Assembly (NCBI RefSeq): GCF_011758655.1
Contig: NZ_JAAMPA010000003.1
Location: forward strand, 62,001-126,000
DNA length: 64,000 nucleotides
Origin: Modestobacter marinus
Lineage (GTDB): Bacteria > Actinomycetota > Actinomycetes > Mycobacteriales > Geodermatophilaceae
Direction of reading: 5' to 3'
The first letter of the stretch is position 1; every line of letters starts with the position of its first letter. A program made the translations under genes and the position numbers. This document shows positions 50,646-59,898 of this stretch, in pieces. The notes below the pieces were generated by a model, which ran no database searches, was not told the DNA's origin, and saw nothing but the letters and a program-made list of their open reading frames with translations.

Positions 50646-52538
50646 TCAGCCGGTGCGGCCGACGTCCTCCGCGGCTCGGGGGAGCTCGGCGGTCTCGGTC
50701 GTGGCGGTGTCGCGTCGATGCGGCCGGCGGCCGAGCAGCTCGCGGACGTTGAGGACGAGCAGCGACACCGCGGCGAGCACGAGGAGCGCGGCGAGCACCA
50801 GGCGCCAGTTGGCGAGGAGCGCGACGACCAGGCTCGCGGCCACCAGCAGCCAGACCGCGACGCCGACCATGGCGGTGAGGAGCAACCGCACCCGGCGTCG
50901 GGCGACGGCCTCCACACCGGCGAAGACGAGCAGGAAGGTGGCGGCTCCGGACAGCGTGAGGGCCGTGGGCCGGACCAGGAGCGCGCCGATCCAGAGGATG
51001 AGCACGGGGGTGCTGACCGCCGCCCAGGTGCCGAGGAAGGCCGTGTGGCGGTGCGGGTCGAGCACCGTCGGCCGGGCCGACGCAGCGAGGTGTGCATCGG
51101 GTGGCTCGGGCGAGGACGGGGCGGACAGCGCGTCGGTGTGTGCTGCGCGCTCCTCGGCCAGCTCCGTCCGTTCGGCGACCAGGGCCGACAGCTCGGTCTC
51201 CCCGCGGGCGAGGTCGCGACGGCGGTCGCGCTCCAGCCGGCGCAGGTCGACCCGGGCGCCGAGGGTCTGCGCCTGGGCGCGCAGGCCGCGCAGCGCCGTC
51301 CGCTGCGCGGTGATCGTGGCGTCCAGCTCGTGGAGCCGCCCGCTCACCCGGTCCACCCGGTCGCGGAGCAGCGCCCGCGCCTCCTCGTCGGTGGCGGCCA
51401 GCGCGCCGAGGCTGGCCCAGCCCAGCGGGTCCGCCCAGCACCGCCGGACGGCGCCCTCCCGCTCGTAGCGTGGCCCGGCCGGGGCCCGCTCGCCGCCCAG
51501 CGGGTCGCGGGTGTCGAGCCCCCACAGTCCCCGGAAGTCCCGGACCCAGGCGGTGTCGTCGCCGATGACCTCCACCCGCCACGTCCGGTCGTGGCCGGGA
51601 CCGACGGCGGCGCCGTCACCGCGCGCGTGGTCGATGAACGGGATGGCGAGCCCCGCCCGGTCCGGTGACCGCGGCAGCAGGCGCCTCCTCATCCGGCGCA
51701 GCGCCGGCAGCTCCACGGAGATGACGTGGTCGCCGGGGACGAACGCCCCGGAGTGGGACCCGGCACCGGGGAAGACCACGGGGTGGTCACCCTCCCTGCG
51801 CAGCCCGGGGTCGTCCCACCGGCGCCGCAGCGCGGCGCCCTCGTGGTCGTGCGAGGACGCCGCCACCCAGGCCGGGCGGAGCCTGCCGCGGTCGGGCACG
51901 AGGTAGACGGCAACGGTCTCCCAGTCGGCTTCGTGGTCGTTGACCCCGTGGAAGGTCGTGCGCCAGTCGTTGAACGCGTAGAAGAACCAGTACTGGCAGA
52001 TCGTGTACCCCGCCTCCCGGACGACCCGGCCGTAGCAGGGGCACTGACCGGCGTCGGGGAACCCGCGGGTGAGGACCTCGGCGCCGGCGACGACCCCGCC
52101 GGGCACCCGCCCCCGCAGGAGCAGCGACACCCGGAACAGCACGTCGACCAGCCGGGCCAGCACCCCGACGGCGGCGAAGCGCGAGGTGGAGCGCAGCCGC
52201 GGGCGGTCCTCGCGCCGCCACGCGCGGACCTCTGGCCGGGTCAGCGGCCGGTCGACGAAGCGCAGGTACAGCGGCTGGTCGCGGTGCCGTCGCCCCAGGT
52301 CGGCCAGCCGCTGCAGGTCCAGCCCTCCCGCTGGGACGAGCGCGGTGCCCGTCCCGCCCGGCCCCCTCGTGCGGAGGCTGCACCGGGCGACGTAGGGACC
52401 GACGCCGGTCGGGAGGAACAGCTCGCCGGCGGTGAAGCGCAGCACCGGCTCGTGGGCGCGCAGCAGGACCTCGTCGTCGTCCTCCCGGTCGACGGCGGCC
52501 GGGACGGGCACGGGTGCGGGCCCGGCGTCGGTTCTCAC
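50646..52538 (-). CDS. Vps62-like domain protein with C-terminal membrane segments
   Basis: A 630-residue protein. The N-terminal half has a Vps62-type (PF06101-like) signature: YTICQYWFFYAFND, VNDHEADWETVAVYLVP, ASSHDHEG and FPGAGSHSGAF, the His/Asp/Glu pattern of that family. The middle (about 445-520) is a predicted coiled coil (RLHELDATITAQRTALRGLR). Four hydrophobic segments lie at about 540-620. GTG at 52538 overlaps the TGA of the alpha/beta hydrolase gene (GTGA), so it is part of a three-gene unit. The function is not known; Vps62-like proteins in bacteria are uncharacterised. Confidence 0.75.
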   Translation of the reverse strand: MRTDAGPAPVPVPAAVDREDDDEVLLRAHEPVLRFTAGELFLPTGVGPYVARCSLRTRGPGGTGTALVPAGGLDLQRLADLGRRHRDQPLYLRFVDRPLTRPEVRAWRREDRPRLRSTSRFAAVGVLARLVDVLFRVSLLLRGRVPGGVVAGAEVLTRGFPDAGQCPCYGRVVREAGYTICQYWFFYAFNDWRTTFHGVNDHEADWETVAVYLVPDRGRLRPAWVAASSHDHEGAALRRRWDDPGLRREGDHPVVFPGAGSHSGAFVPGDHVISVELPALRRMRRRLLPRSPDRAGLAIPFIDHARGDGAAVGPGHDRTWRVEVIGDDTAWVRDFRGLWGLDTRDPLGGERAPAGPRYEREGAVRRCWADPLGWASLGALAATDEEARALLRDRVDRVSGRLHELDATITAQRTALRGLRAQAQTLGARVDLRRLERDRRRDLARGETELSALVAERTELAEERAAHTDALSAPSSPEPPDAHLAASARPTVLDPHRHTAFLGTWAAVSTPVLILWIGALLVRPTALTLSGAATFLLVFAGVEAVARRRVRLLLTAMVGVAVWLLVAASLVVALLANWRLVLAALLVLAAVSLLVLNVRELLGRRPHRRDTATTETAELPRAAEDVGRTG

Positions 52539-54271
52539 CGCCGGATGAGCGCCCGCAGTTCGTCGGCACGCTCCTCCGTCCAGCCCGCGGGGCGCAGCAG
52601 CAGCGCCCAGGCGTCCACCGACTCGTTGGTGTAGCGGTGCCCGTGGCCCTCGGGCACGCCGACCGCGAACGGCATGTCCAGCGTGACCTGCCAGAAGGTG
52701 ACCAGCGGCAGCCAGGTCATCTCGTCGAGGACGTCGCGCCCGCGGGGCTCGGCCAGCCAGTCGGGCCGGGAGGACAGCAGCGACGGGCTCCACCAGACGA
52801 TCGGGTCCGAGGGGTGCTGCAGGAACAGCACGCGGGCGCCGTCCCACGGGACGCCGGCCGGGGGAGCGCCGGCGCCGACGTCGGTGCTGAAGCGCACCGT
52901 CCGCCCGCCGCGGAACACCGGCTCCACCTCGCGGCTGCCGGGGTCGCGGTGGTCGCGGAACTCCGTGTGCAGCGCGTTGAAGTTGGGCGCGCCCACGAAC
53001 AGCGCCCCCGAGACGCGGTTGCGCAGGTCCGCCTCGCCGCTGAAGGCCGCCTCGGCGCCGAAGGAGCCGAGGCTCTCACCGAACACGTACAGCTGCGGCC
53101 GCGTCTCCGGCGGCAGCGCGGACCAGCGCTCGTAGACGGCGTCGAACAGCTCCCGCCCGGCCGCGCGGGCGCGGGACTGGTCGACGAGGTAGGAGATCCC
53201 GGAGGGGACGTAGGAGTACTGCAGGGACACCAGCGCGGAGTCACCACCGGCGATGTGCTCGAAGGCCGACAGGGCCCCGGCGTCGAGCCAGCCGCTGCCG
53301 GTGGTGGTCGCGACCAGCAGCCGGGCCCGCTGGAAGCCCCCGGCCCGTGCCAGGTCGTCGACGGCGATCTGCGCGCGGTCGACGACGTCCTCGGCGGTCG
53401 CGACGCCGGCGTAGACCCGGATCGGCTCCTCCGCGGCGGTGCCGGTGAAGGCGGCGATCTCCTCCGCCGACGGGCCGCCGGCGACGACGATGCGGCCCTC
53501 CCGGCCGAGGGTGTCCCAGGCGATCAGCGATCCCGGCCCGCCCGAACGCAGCCCGCTCGTCGGCTGCTCGACGCCGGCGGGCGTCGTCCCGTCGGCCAGG
53601 GCGAAGGAGCCATGCAGGCTCGCGCGCAACGCCTCTCCCGGCGATCCGAGCACGGCGAACACCAGCAGACCGGCGACGACCAGGCCGCCGAGGGTCCGGG
53701 CCGCCCGGGCGCCGACCCAGCGGCTCGCCCACCGGGCAACGGCCCGCGCAGCGCCGCGGACCAGCCGGGCCAGGCCCAGCAGCACGGCGAGCACGACCAG
53801 ACCGACCGGGAGCGCCAGCAGCGCCCGCCACGGCGGCTCGCCGTCGACGCCCATGAGGGCCCGGAGGTCACCCTGCCAGCGCAGTCCGAGCACGGAGGAC
53901 GCCGTCAGCAGCACGACGGCCGTACCGGCGAACACCTGCCACGACCGGCGGCGCGGCCGGCGGCGGTCCCGGTCGGCCAGCCCGCGCCAGACCGCTGCCG
54001 CGAGGACGCCGAGGCCGTAGCCGAGCGCGGCGCTGATCCCGGCCGCCACGCCCTGCGTCACCCCGCTCCGGGGCAGCAGCGACGGGGTGAACGACAGGCA
54101 GGCGAGGACCAGGGCGCCCCAGGACCCGGGGAGGGACAGCGCGCCCCACCGCTCGACCCGCGCCGCCCCGGCCGTGCCCGGACCGGCGGTGCGTGCGGTG
54201 GAGCCCGCCGCGGTCTCCCGATCCGGCCGCCGCGCCTGCACCACCTCGGCAGAGGCCCCCGAGGAGTTCAC
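52535..54271 (-). CDS. Membrane alpha/beta hydrolase, PF10081 type
   Basis: A 578-residue membrane-bound hydrolase. Four to five N-terminal helices (LVLACLSFTPSLLPRSGV, ISAALGYGLGVLAAAVW, FAGTAVVLLTASSVLG, ALPVGLVVLAVLLGL and VVAGLLVFAVLGSPG) precede a catalytic domain. In this the nucleophile serine is in LYVFGESLGSFGAEAAFSG, an acid is in QHPSDPIVWW, and a His is in the C-terminal GHGHRYTNES. This is the Abhydrolase_9 (PF10081) family of actinobacteria. It is coupled to the small membrane gene upstream (four-base overlap) and the Vps62-like gene downstream. Confidence 0.88.
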   Translation of the reverse strand: MNSSGASAEVVQARRPDRETAAGSTARTAGPGTAGAARVERWGALSLPGSWGALVLACLSFTPSLLPRSGVTQGVAAGISAALGYGLGVLAAAVWRGLADRDRRRPRRRSWQVFAGTAVVLLTASSVLGLRWQGDLRALMGVDGEPPWRALLALPVGLVVLAVLLGLARLVRGAARAVARWASRWVGARAARTLGGLVVAGLLVFAVLGSPGEALRASLHGSFALADGTTPAGVEQPTSGLRSGGPGSLIAWDTLGREGRIVVAGGPSAEEIAAFTGTAAEEPIRVYAGVATAEDVVDRAQIAVDDLARAGGFQRARLLVATTTGSGWLDAGALSAFEHIAGGDSALVSLQYSYVPSGISYLVDQSRARAAGRELFDAVYERWSALPPETRPQLYVFGESLGSFGAEAAFSGEADLRNRVSGALFVGAPNFNALHTEFRDHRDPGSREVEPVFRGGRTVRFSTDVGAGAPPAGVPWDGARVLFLQHPSDPIVWWSPSLLSSRPDWLAEPRGRDVLDEMTWLPLVTFWQVTLDMPFAVGVPEGHGHRYTNESVDAWALLLRPAGWTEERADELRALIRR

Positions 54272-54444
54272 GGTCCCGCCACCGGCCAGCCGGCGACCGC
54301 CCAGACCCCGACGACCACCGCGGCGAGCAGGCCGAGCGTGAGGAGCAGCGCCCAGGCGGCGAACCTGGCGCTGTACTCGTGCTCGTCAGGTTCCCGGCCG
54401 GCCGGCCCGACCCGCTCGGGAGGGCGCAGGCTGGGGAGCGACAT
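54268..54444 (-). CDS. Small single-pass membrane protein
   Basis: A 58-residue protein starting MSLPSLRPPERVGPAGREPD, with a transmembrane helix (ALLLTLGLLAAVVVGVWAVAG) near the C-terminus. The ATG at 54444 has GGGAGGTGCG directly upstream, a strong ribosome site. Its TGA overlaps the GTG of the hydrolase gene, so it is the first gene of the three-gene unit. No family is recognised; it may be a membrane partner of the hydrolase. Confidence 0.65.
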   Translation of the reverse strand: MSLPSLRPPERVGPAGREPDEHEYSARFAAWALLLTLGLLAAVVVGVWAVAGWPVAGP

Positions 54445-54721
54445 CGCACCTCCCGGCACCCCGCCGCGGTCGGGCCGGGGCGGTCCGAGCCTGGCCGCCC
54501 GCGACCGGCGGGACCTCCCCTGCAGGGGATGAGGTCCTCCACGGGCCGGCCGTGCGGCAGGTCCTCCGTCCGGAGGGGATGCCACCAGCCGGTGCGGTGC
54601 CGACCACTGACGGCGAGGGGTCACCCGCAGCGGATGAGGTCACACGTCCCGCCCCGCAGCACACTGTGCCCGCGCCCGCCCGGGAGCCGGCCACAGCCGC
54701 CCTGCGACGACGAGGGGTCCG

Positions 54722-55165
54722 ATGTCCGCACCGTCCACGACGATGGGTCCGGTCGAGTGGATCGCCATCGCCTTCCCCGGTCCGCGACTGGCCGACGCGC
54801 TCGCGCCCGCACTGGCCGAGCTCGTCCGCTCGGGCACGGTCCGGCTCCTCGACGCGCTCGTCGTCCACACGTCCGTCGACGGCGCCGTCACGGTCAGCGA
54901 GCTGGAGGACGAGGACGGGCCCGCGTTCGAGGCGGTCGACGGGGAGGTCCTCGAGCTGATCAACGACGACGACATGGCGGCGGTGGCCGCCGGGCTCGAG
55001 CCGGACACCACGACGCTGGTCCTGGTGTGGGAGGACCGCTGGGCCGCCACCTTCGGCGAGCAGGTCGCCGGGATGCACGGCGTCCTCCTCGCACACGACC
55101 GCCTGCCGCACGCCGACGTCGAGCGTGCCCTGGGCGCGGCGCTGACCGACGAGGTGCCGGCATGA
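54722..55165 (+). CDS. DUF6325 family protein
   Basis: A 147-residue soluble acidic protein starting MSAPSTTMGPVEWIAIAFPG. The family pattern is clear: ALAELVRSGTVRLLDALVV, LEDEDGPAFEAVDGEV, DDDMAAVAAGLEPDTTTLVL and VWEDRWAATFGEQVA. It is commonly found next to SHOCT proteins in actinobacteria. Its function is not known. The ATG at 54722 overlaps nothing; its own stop overlaps the SHOCT gene start (ATGA). The divergent gap of 277 bases upstream shows no clear palindrome. Confidence 0.85.
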   Translation: MSAPSTTMGPVEWIAIAFPGPRLADALAPALAELVRSGTVRLLDALVVHTSVDGAVTVSELEDEDGPAFEAVDGEVLELINDDDMAAVAAGLEPDTTTLVLVWEDRWAATFGEQVAGMHGVLLAHDRLPHADVERALGAALTDEVPA

Positions 55166-55545
55166 GGGGCCGGGCCGGTCGCGGCCGCCGCGGTCCCGGG
55201 CTGCTCGGCACCGCGGCACGCACGGCCGTCATCGCCGGGACGGCCAGCAGCGTGGCGGGACGGGTCTCGGCATCGCAGGACGCCGCGGCCCGGCAGCGAC
55301 ACGAGGCGGAGCAGGCGCAGGCCCAGGTCGAGGCGTGGCAGCGGCAACAGGACGTCGACGCCCGGGTCGCGGACGCCGTCGCACGGACCGGGCCGGCGGC
55401 CGGCTCCGCACCGGGCGCCCAGGGAGCGCAGCTGGACGTCGACGAGCTGTACACCCGGCTGATGAAGCTGGGCGAGCTGAAGCAGGCCGGTTTGCTCGAC
55501 GACGAGGAGTTCGGCCGGCAGAAGGCCAGGCTCCTCGGCGGCTAG
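55162..55545 (+). CDS. SHOCT domain protein
   Basis: A 127-residue protein. Residues 1-35 are basic with a hydrophobic stretch (LLGTAARTAVIAGTASSVAG). A helical, Gln-rich middle (RQRHEAEQAQAQVEAWQRQQ) is followed by the C-terminal SHOCT motif ELYTRLMKLGELKQAGLLDD and EEFGRQKARLL. SHOCT is an oligomerisation or binding motif. The gene overlaps the DUF6325 gene by four bases, the usual pairing for these families. Confidence 0.88.
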   Translation: MRGRAGRGRRGPGLLGTAARTAVIAGTASSVAGRVSASQDAAARQRHEAEQAQAQVEAWQRQQDVDARVADAVARTGPAAGSAPGAQGAQLDVDELYTRLMKLGELKQAGLLDDEEFGRQKARLLGG

Positions 55546-55555
55546 GGCGCCGGTC

Positions 55556-56290
55556 GTGACGATGGGCGCCGATGTCCGCCGGTGGTCCGTGACGTGGTGG
55601 GGGCGCCTGCCGTTCGCCACCGTGCTGGTCCTGGTGCTGCTGCTGTGGAACAACGTCCTCATCACGCTGGTGCCCGGCGGGACGGCCGGGCGCGTCGGGG
55701 GGAACGTCGCCGCGGCCGGGGTGCTGGTGGCCGCCGCGCGCGCGACCGGCTCCTCGTGGGCCGACCTCGGGCTGGCCCGTCGCGACGCACCTGCGGGCCT
55801 GCGCTGGGGCGGCGCCGCCTTCGTCCTCGTCGCCGCCGGCTACGCGGCTGCTTTCGCCCTCCCGGCCACCAGGCCGCTGCTCGCCGACGCCCGCGTCGCC
55901 GACCTGCAGGCGGCCGAGATCGCCGGGGACGTGCTCGTGCGCATCCCGCTGGGGACCGTGCTCTGGGAGGAGGTCGCCTTCCGCGGCGTCCTGCTGGCGG
56001 TCCTGACCCGGGTCCTGTCCGTGCGGGCCGCCAGCGTCGTCGCGGCCGTCGTCTTCGGGCTGTGGCACGTCCGGCCCACGATGAGCGGCCTGGATGCCAA
56101 CGGCCTGGCCGACGGGCCGCTCGCGACGGCCGTGGCGGTCGCCCTGGTGTGCGCGGGCACCGCGGTCGCCGGCCTGCTCTTCACGTGGCTGCGGCTGCGC
56201 AGCGGCAGCCTGCTGGCCCCGGCGCTGCTCCACCTGGCGACGAACACGCTGGGCACGCTGGCCGCGGTCGTCGCCCACCGGCTCACCTGA
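55556..56290 (+). CDS. CPBP family intramembrane metalloprotease
   Basis: A 244-residue protein with seven or so hydrophobic helices. The CAAX/CPBP (Abi) motifs are visible: EEVAFRG (EExxxR) near residue 143, FGLWHVRP near 171 and a third-motif LLHLATN near 224. Members are membrane proteases or CAAX-like prenyl protein processors, in bacteria often of unknown substrate. GTG start at 55556, 10 bases after the SHOCT gene, so possibly one operon of three. Confidence 0.9.
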   Translation: MTMGADVRRWSVTWWGRLPFATVLVLVLLLWNNVLITLVPGGTAGRVGGNVAAAGVLVAAARATGSSWADLGLARRDAPAGLRWGGAAFVLVAAGYAAAFALPATRPLLADARVADLQAAEIAGDVLVRIPLGTVLWEEVAFRGVLLAVLTRVLSVRAASVVAAVVFGLWHVRPTMSGLDANGLADGPLATAVAVALVCAGTAVAGLLFTWLRLRSGSLLAPALLHLATNTLGTLAAVVAHRLT

Positions 56291-56588
56291 GACGGAGGCA
56301 TCCGGCCGTGTCGCCCGGTGACCAGGAGGGTCGGAGGTCCCGGGCTGCCAGGACGGACCGTCCGGTCGCCGCGGGACCGGCGCCCCTGCCGGGCCCTCGG
56401 GACGCTCAGCAGCCTGGAGACGAGCTCCAGGAGGTGGTCCAGATGAGCACGCGGTCCTCCACCTGGTCGTCGACCCGGACGACCAGCCCACCCGCCCGCC
56501 GGCAGACGACGCGTCACCCTGGCGCGGTGGCACGACCGGTGGGATCGCACCGCTGCCGCCGGCCGCTGCCGGGGCGAGCCACGACGCG

Positions 56589-57467
56589 ATGACGTCGGTG
56601 CAGGCGCCCGGACTCGCGGTGGCCACGGCCGGGGCGACGGTGGAGGCCGGGCAGTCCCTGGAGGTCGCCGTCCGGTTCGTCACCGACCACCCCGGCGAGG
56701 TCAGCGGGGGACACGTCGAACTCGTCCGGCACGGGGCGGTCGCGCACCTGGAGCGCAACTGGATGGGCGCCGGCGCCACGGTCAGCTCCCGCCGCTCCGC
56801 CGTCCTCGACCGTGTCGAGCTCGGCCCGGCCGGGCCGCTGGTCGCCGGGCAGCCGCTGGTGCGACGGGTGACGTTGGCCGTGCCGGCGGGGGAGGCGACC
56901 GTCGAGGGGTACCTCGTGCAGCAGGCCTACGCGATCCGCGCGGGGCTCCGCACACCCGACGGCCGCGACGCGGAGGCGAGCACCGCCGTGCGCGTCACCT
57001 CCCGTGCCGCGGACCGCAGCTGGGTGACCGGCACTGCGGCCGTCGTCGAGGACGCCGACGTCGCCACCGTCGGCATCGAGGGCGTGTCCAGCCGGCGGCT
57101 GTCCGGCGGCGTCCTCGTCCCGGGCACGGTCACCGTGACCCCCCGGCGGGCCGGCCGCGCGCGCGGCGTGCGCGTCGAGCTGGTCCTCGCCGAGCAGGTG
57201 CCGGCCCGCCTGCCGCAGATGCCGCTGGAGGAGGACCGCGCCAGGACGACCGTGGTCGCCACCGTGGCGGCGGCCGGGCCCGTCGACCTCCACCCGGGCC
57301 GGGTGCTGCGGCTGCCGTTCACCCTCCGCGCGCCGCTGCCGCTGCCCGCCCCGTCCATCAGCACGCCGGAGTTCACCCTGCGCTGGCTGCTGCGCGCCGT
57401 CGTCGACCGACCGCTCCGGCCCGATCCCACGGCCGCACTGGAGCTGTGGGCGGCGACCGCACCCTGA
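56589..57467 (+). CDS. Arrestin-like / Spo0M-related hypothetical protein
   Basis: A 292-residue, beta-rich soluble protein. It opens VQAPGLAVATAGATVEAGQS and continues with LVAGQPLVRRVTLAVPAGEA and a C-terminal EFTLRWLLRAVVDRPLRPD, the layout of arrestin-fold proteins such as sporulation control protein Spo0M. The ATG at 56589 has a weak ribosome site, and the reading frame stays open for about 145 bases upstream without a start codon. The 298-base stretch before it therefore may hide coding sequence. The role is unknown; regulation of envelope or development is only a guess. Confidence 0.7.
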   Translation: MTSVQAPGLAVATAGATVEAGQSLEVAVRFVTDHPGEVSGGHVELVRHGAVAHLERNWMGAGATVSSRRSAVLDRVELGPAGPLVAGQPLVRRVTLAVPAGEATVEGYLVQQAYAIRAGLRTPDGRDAEASTAVRVTSRAADRSWVTGTAAVVEDADVATVGIEGVSSRRLSGGVLVPGTVTVTPRRAGRARGVRVELVLAEQVPARLPQMPLEEDRARTTVVATVAAAGPVDLHPGRVLRLPFTLRAPLPLPAPSISTPEFTLRWLLRAVVDRPLRPDPTAALELWAATAP

Positions 57468-57487
57468 CCGCGGACGGAGGAGAGGCG

Positions 57488-59170
57488 ATGCGGGCCGACG
57501 AACGGCACGAGACCGGCCCCTGCGTGACGGGCCGCCACGTCGACGTGGCGGCTGGTGCTCCTCGCCGACGCCGGCGGGGGCTTCCGCGCCCGGGCGGCAC
57601 CGTCGGGCTCAGCGCCATCGTCGGGTCCGGCACCTGCGGCTGGAGCCTCGCCGCCACCGTGCCGACGCGGGTGGCCGTCACCGGCGGACCCCGGCGGGTC
57701 CTGAGCCCGCTGCTACGCGTCGGCGGCGTCCGGCTGGCGCGCCGGGTCCGGGCGGAGGTCAGCACCCACCTGGCGCGCGGCCCGGGCCGCTGGCCCCCGT
57801 CGGCCGACCGACGGGGGCCCGTCCTGGTCGCTCCCGACGTGCACGTCGTCACGCTGGGCAGCGGGACCCCGGCCTCGACCGTCCACCTGGTCGGCTCCGG
57901 CGGGTCGTGGGTCCTCGTCGACGCGGGGTGGGCTGGTGACGCCGGCGAGATCCGGCGGGCGGCCGAGTCGCTGTTCGGCTCCGGCGCGCGCCCGAGCGCC
58001 ATCCTGCTCACCCACGTCCACCCCGACCACTCCGGCGCGGCCGGTGACCTCGCTCGCGCGTGGCGGGTGCCGGTGTACGTCCACCCGGACGAGCTGCCGA
58101 TGGCCGCCGGGCGCTACCTCGCCGAGTTCGACATGCCCCTGGACCACTGGGTCGTGCTGCCGGTCATGCGCCTGCTGCCGGCCAGGACCCGGTCCCGCAT
58201 CGAGGCGGCCGGGGACATCACCGACGTCACCCGGCCCCTCCCGCCAGCGGGTGTGGTGCCGGGGGCGCCTGACTGGGAGTGGATCGCCGCACCCGGGCAC
58301 ACGGCGGGCTCCGTCGCGTTCCTGCGCCGCGACGACGGCGTGCTGATCAGCGGCGACGCGCTGGTGACCGTGGACCTCGACTCGGCGTCGGGGCTGCTCG
58401 GTGGCCGGCACGGGCTCGCCGGACCGCCCTGGTACACCACCTGGGACCGGCAGGCGGCGCGGCGGTCGGTCGCGGCGCTGGCCGCGCTGGCACCCCGGGT
58501 GCTGCTGCCGGGGCACGGGTACCCGCTGACGGCCGGAACGGCGGAGGCGCTGCGCTCCTTCGCCTGCGAGGAGCTCGATCACCGTCCGCGTCGCGACCGC
58601 GTCCTCGTGCCGGTGGGCAACCCCGGGGCGGGGCGGTACCGGCCGCCGCCCCGGCTCTACGCCCGGCTGCAGTGGCTGGGACACGTCCTGACCGCCCTGG
58701 GGCTCAGCCCCGGCTACGTGGTCACGCTCGAGGTGCCCGGCCGCCGCAGCGGGGTGATCCGGCGGACCAACCTGGTGCAGGCCCGGCACCACGGGCAGGG
58801 CTACCTGGTGTCGCTCACCGGCGAGTCGGAGTGGGTGCGCAACGCCCGCGCGGCCGGCAACCAGGTCGTGCTGGCCCGCCGCGGTCGCCGCCGGACCGTG
58901 ACCCTGGTCGAGGTGCCCCTCGCCGAGCGCGCCCCGGTGATCCGCTCCTACGTGCTGCGGGCCGGCCGGCGCCACGACTCGGCCGCCGTGACCCGGGAGG
59001 CGCGTGCCTTCTTCGGCGTGGGCCCAGACCTCGCCGTCGACGAGCTCGCCACCGTGGCCGACCGGTTCCCGGTCTTCCGCGTGGTCCCGGGCCCCGGCGA
59101 CGGCGGGCGGGACCGGGCCTCCGGCCGGCGGGTGGGTGTGCCGCGGCGGTCCCGGGGCGCCGTCCGGTGA
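57488..59170 (+). CDS. Metallo-beta-lactamase fold fused to deazaflavin-dependent reductase domain
   Basis: A 560-residue fusion. Residues 110-350 form a metallo-beta-lactamase domain with HVHPDHSG near 177, GHTAGSVAF, SGDALV and PGHGYP: the His/Asp metal ligands. Residues about 395-545 match deazaflavin (F420)-type nitroreductases (DUF385/PF04075): LEVPGRRSGVIRRTNL, YLVSLTGESEWVRNARAAG and VALVARRG-like strands. This joins a hydrolase with a flavin-like redox module in one chain. The ATG at 57488 follows GGAGGAGAGG. No reaction can be assigned. It follows the arrestin-like gene by 20 bases. Confidence 0.85.
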   Translation: MRADERHETGPCVTGRHVDVAAGAPRRRRRGLPRPGGTVGLSAIVGSGTCGWSLAATVPTRVAVTGGPRRVLSPLLRVGGVRLARRVRAEVSTHLARGPGRWPPSADRRGPVLVAPDVHVVTLGSGTPASTVHLVGSGGSWVLVDAGWAGDAGEIRRAAESLFGSGARPSAILLTHVHPDHSGAAGDLARAWRVPVYVHPDELPMAAGRYLAEFDMPLDHWVVLPVMRLLPARTRSRIEAAGDITDVTRPLPPAGVVPGAPDWEWIAAPGHTAGSVAFLRRDDGVLISGDALVTVDLDSASGLLGGRHGLAGPPWYTTWDRQAARRSVAALAALAPRVLLPGHGYPLTAGTAEALRSFACEELDHRPRRDRVLVPVGNPGAGRYRPPPRLYARLQWLGHVLTALGLSPGYVVTLEVPGRRSGVIRRTNLVQARHHGQGYLVSLTGESEWVRNARAAGNQVVLARRGRRRTVTLVEVPLAERAPVIRSYVLRAGRRHDSAAVTREARAFFGVGPDLAVDELATVADRFPVFRVVPGPGDGGRDRASGRRVGVPRRSRGAVR

Positions 59171-59345
59171 CGCCACGACGGCGACGGTGGCGAGGGGGGC
59201 CGGTGCCCACCCCGCCACCGGACCCGGGTCGGGGAGGGGCGGATGCCGGCACCGGTCGCCGTCCCGAGGCGCCGTGCCCCTGTGCCTGACTTGCGGTGAC
59301 GTTGGTCCCTGATCCACCCGGCCGGAACTGCTGCAGGGTCGTTCC

Positions 59346-59798
59346 GTGACCTCCACCCACGCCCAGCGACGCGCGCACGTCCACGTCCCTGCGCGGGCGC
59401 GCAGCCGCCTGGGCCGCGCGCTGGCCGGCCTCGAGCTGGGTACCGGTGCGATGGCGGTCACCGGTGGGCTGCTCCTGGTCCTCGCCCCGGACGGCTCGTT
59501 GCTCGACGCCGATCCCGCAGCCCTGGCCGGCAGCCCCTTCGGCGACTGGCGCTGGCCCGGCGTGCTGCTCACGACCCTGGTGGGCGGCGGCTGCCTGCTG
59601 ACCGGGATCTGGCAGTGGCGAGGCAGCCGCGGCGCCTGGGTCCTGTCGCTGGCCGCCGGCACGGGACTGGTCGCCTTCGAGGCCGCGGAGCTGCTGTGGC
59701 TGGGCTTCCAGCCCCTGGAGCTGGTGTTCGCCGTCGTCGGCATCTCGGTCGCCACGATGGCCGTCCTCGGTCTCCGCACCGACGGGAGGGCGCGGTGA
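59346..59798 (+). CDS. Hypothetical four-helix membrane protein
   Basis: A 150-residue integral membrane protein with four hydrophobic segments (GAMAVTGGLLLVLAP, VLLTTLVGGGCLLTGIW, GAWVLSLAAGTGLVAFEAAEL, VFAVVGISVATMAVLGL) and a basic N-terminal tail rich in His/Arg. GTG start at 59346. No family is recognised; small membrane proteins with an FEAAELLWLG segment occur widely in actinobacteria without known role. About 100 bases lie before the next gene. Confidence 0.65.
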   Translation: MTSTHAQRRAHVHVPARARSRLGRALAGLELGTGAMAVTGGLLLVLAPDGSLLDADPAALAGSPFGDWRWPGVLLTTLVGGGCLLTGIWQWRGSRGAWVLSLAAGTGLVAFEAAELLWLGFQPLELVFAVVGISVATMAVLGLRTDGRAR

Positions 59799-59898
59799 CC
59801 GGCCCGCCGGCGGTGACCGTGCGCGGTCAGACGCGGGCGTCGGTGGGACGCGGCACAGCTCGGGCCGACGGAGTTCCCGAGGCAGCGGGGAGCGGGAC

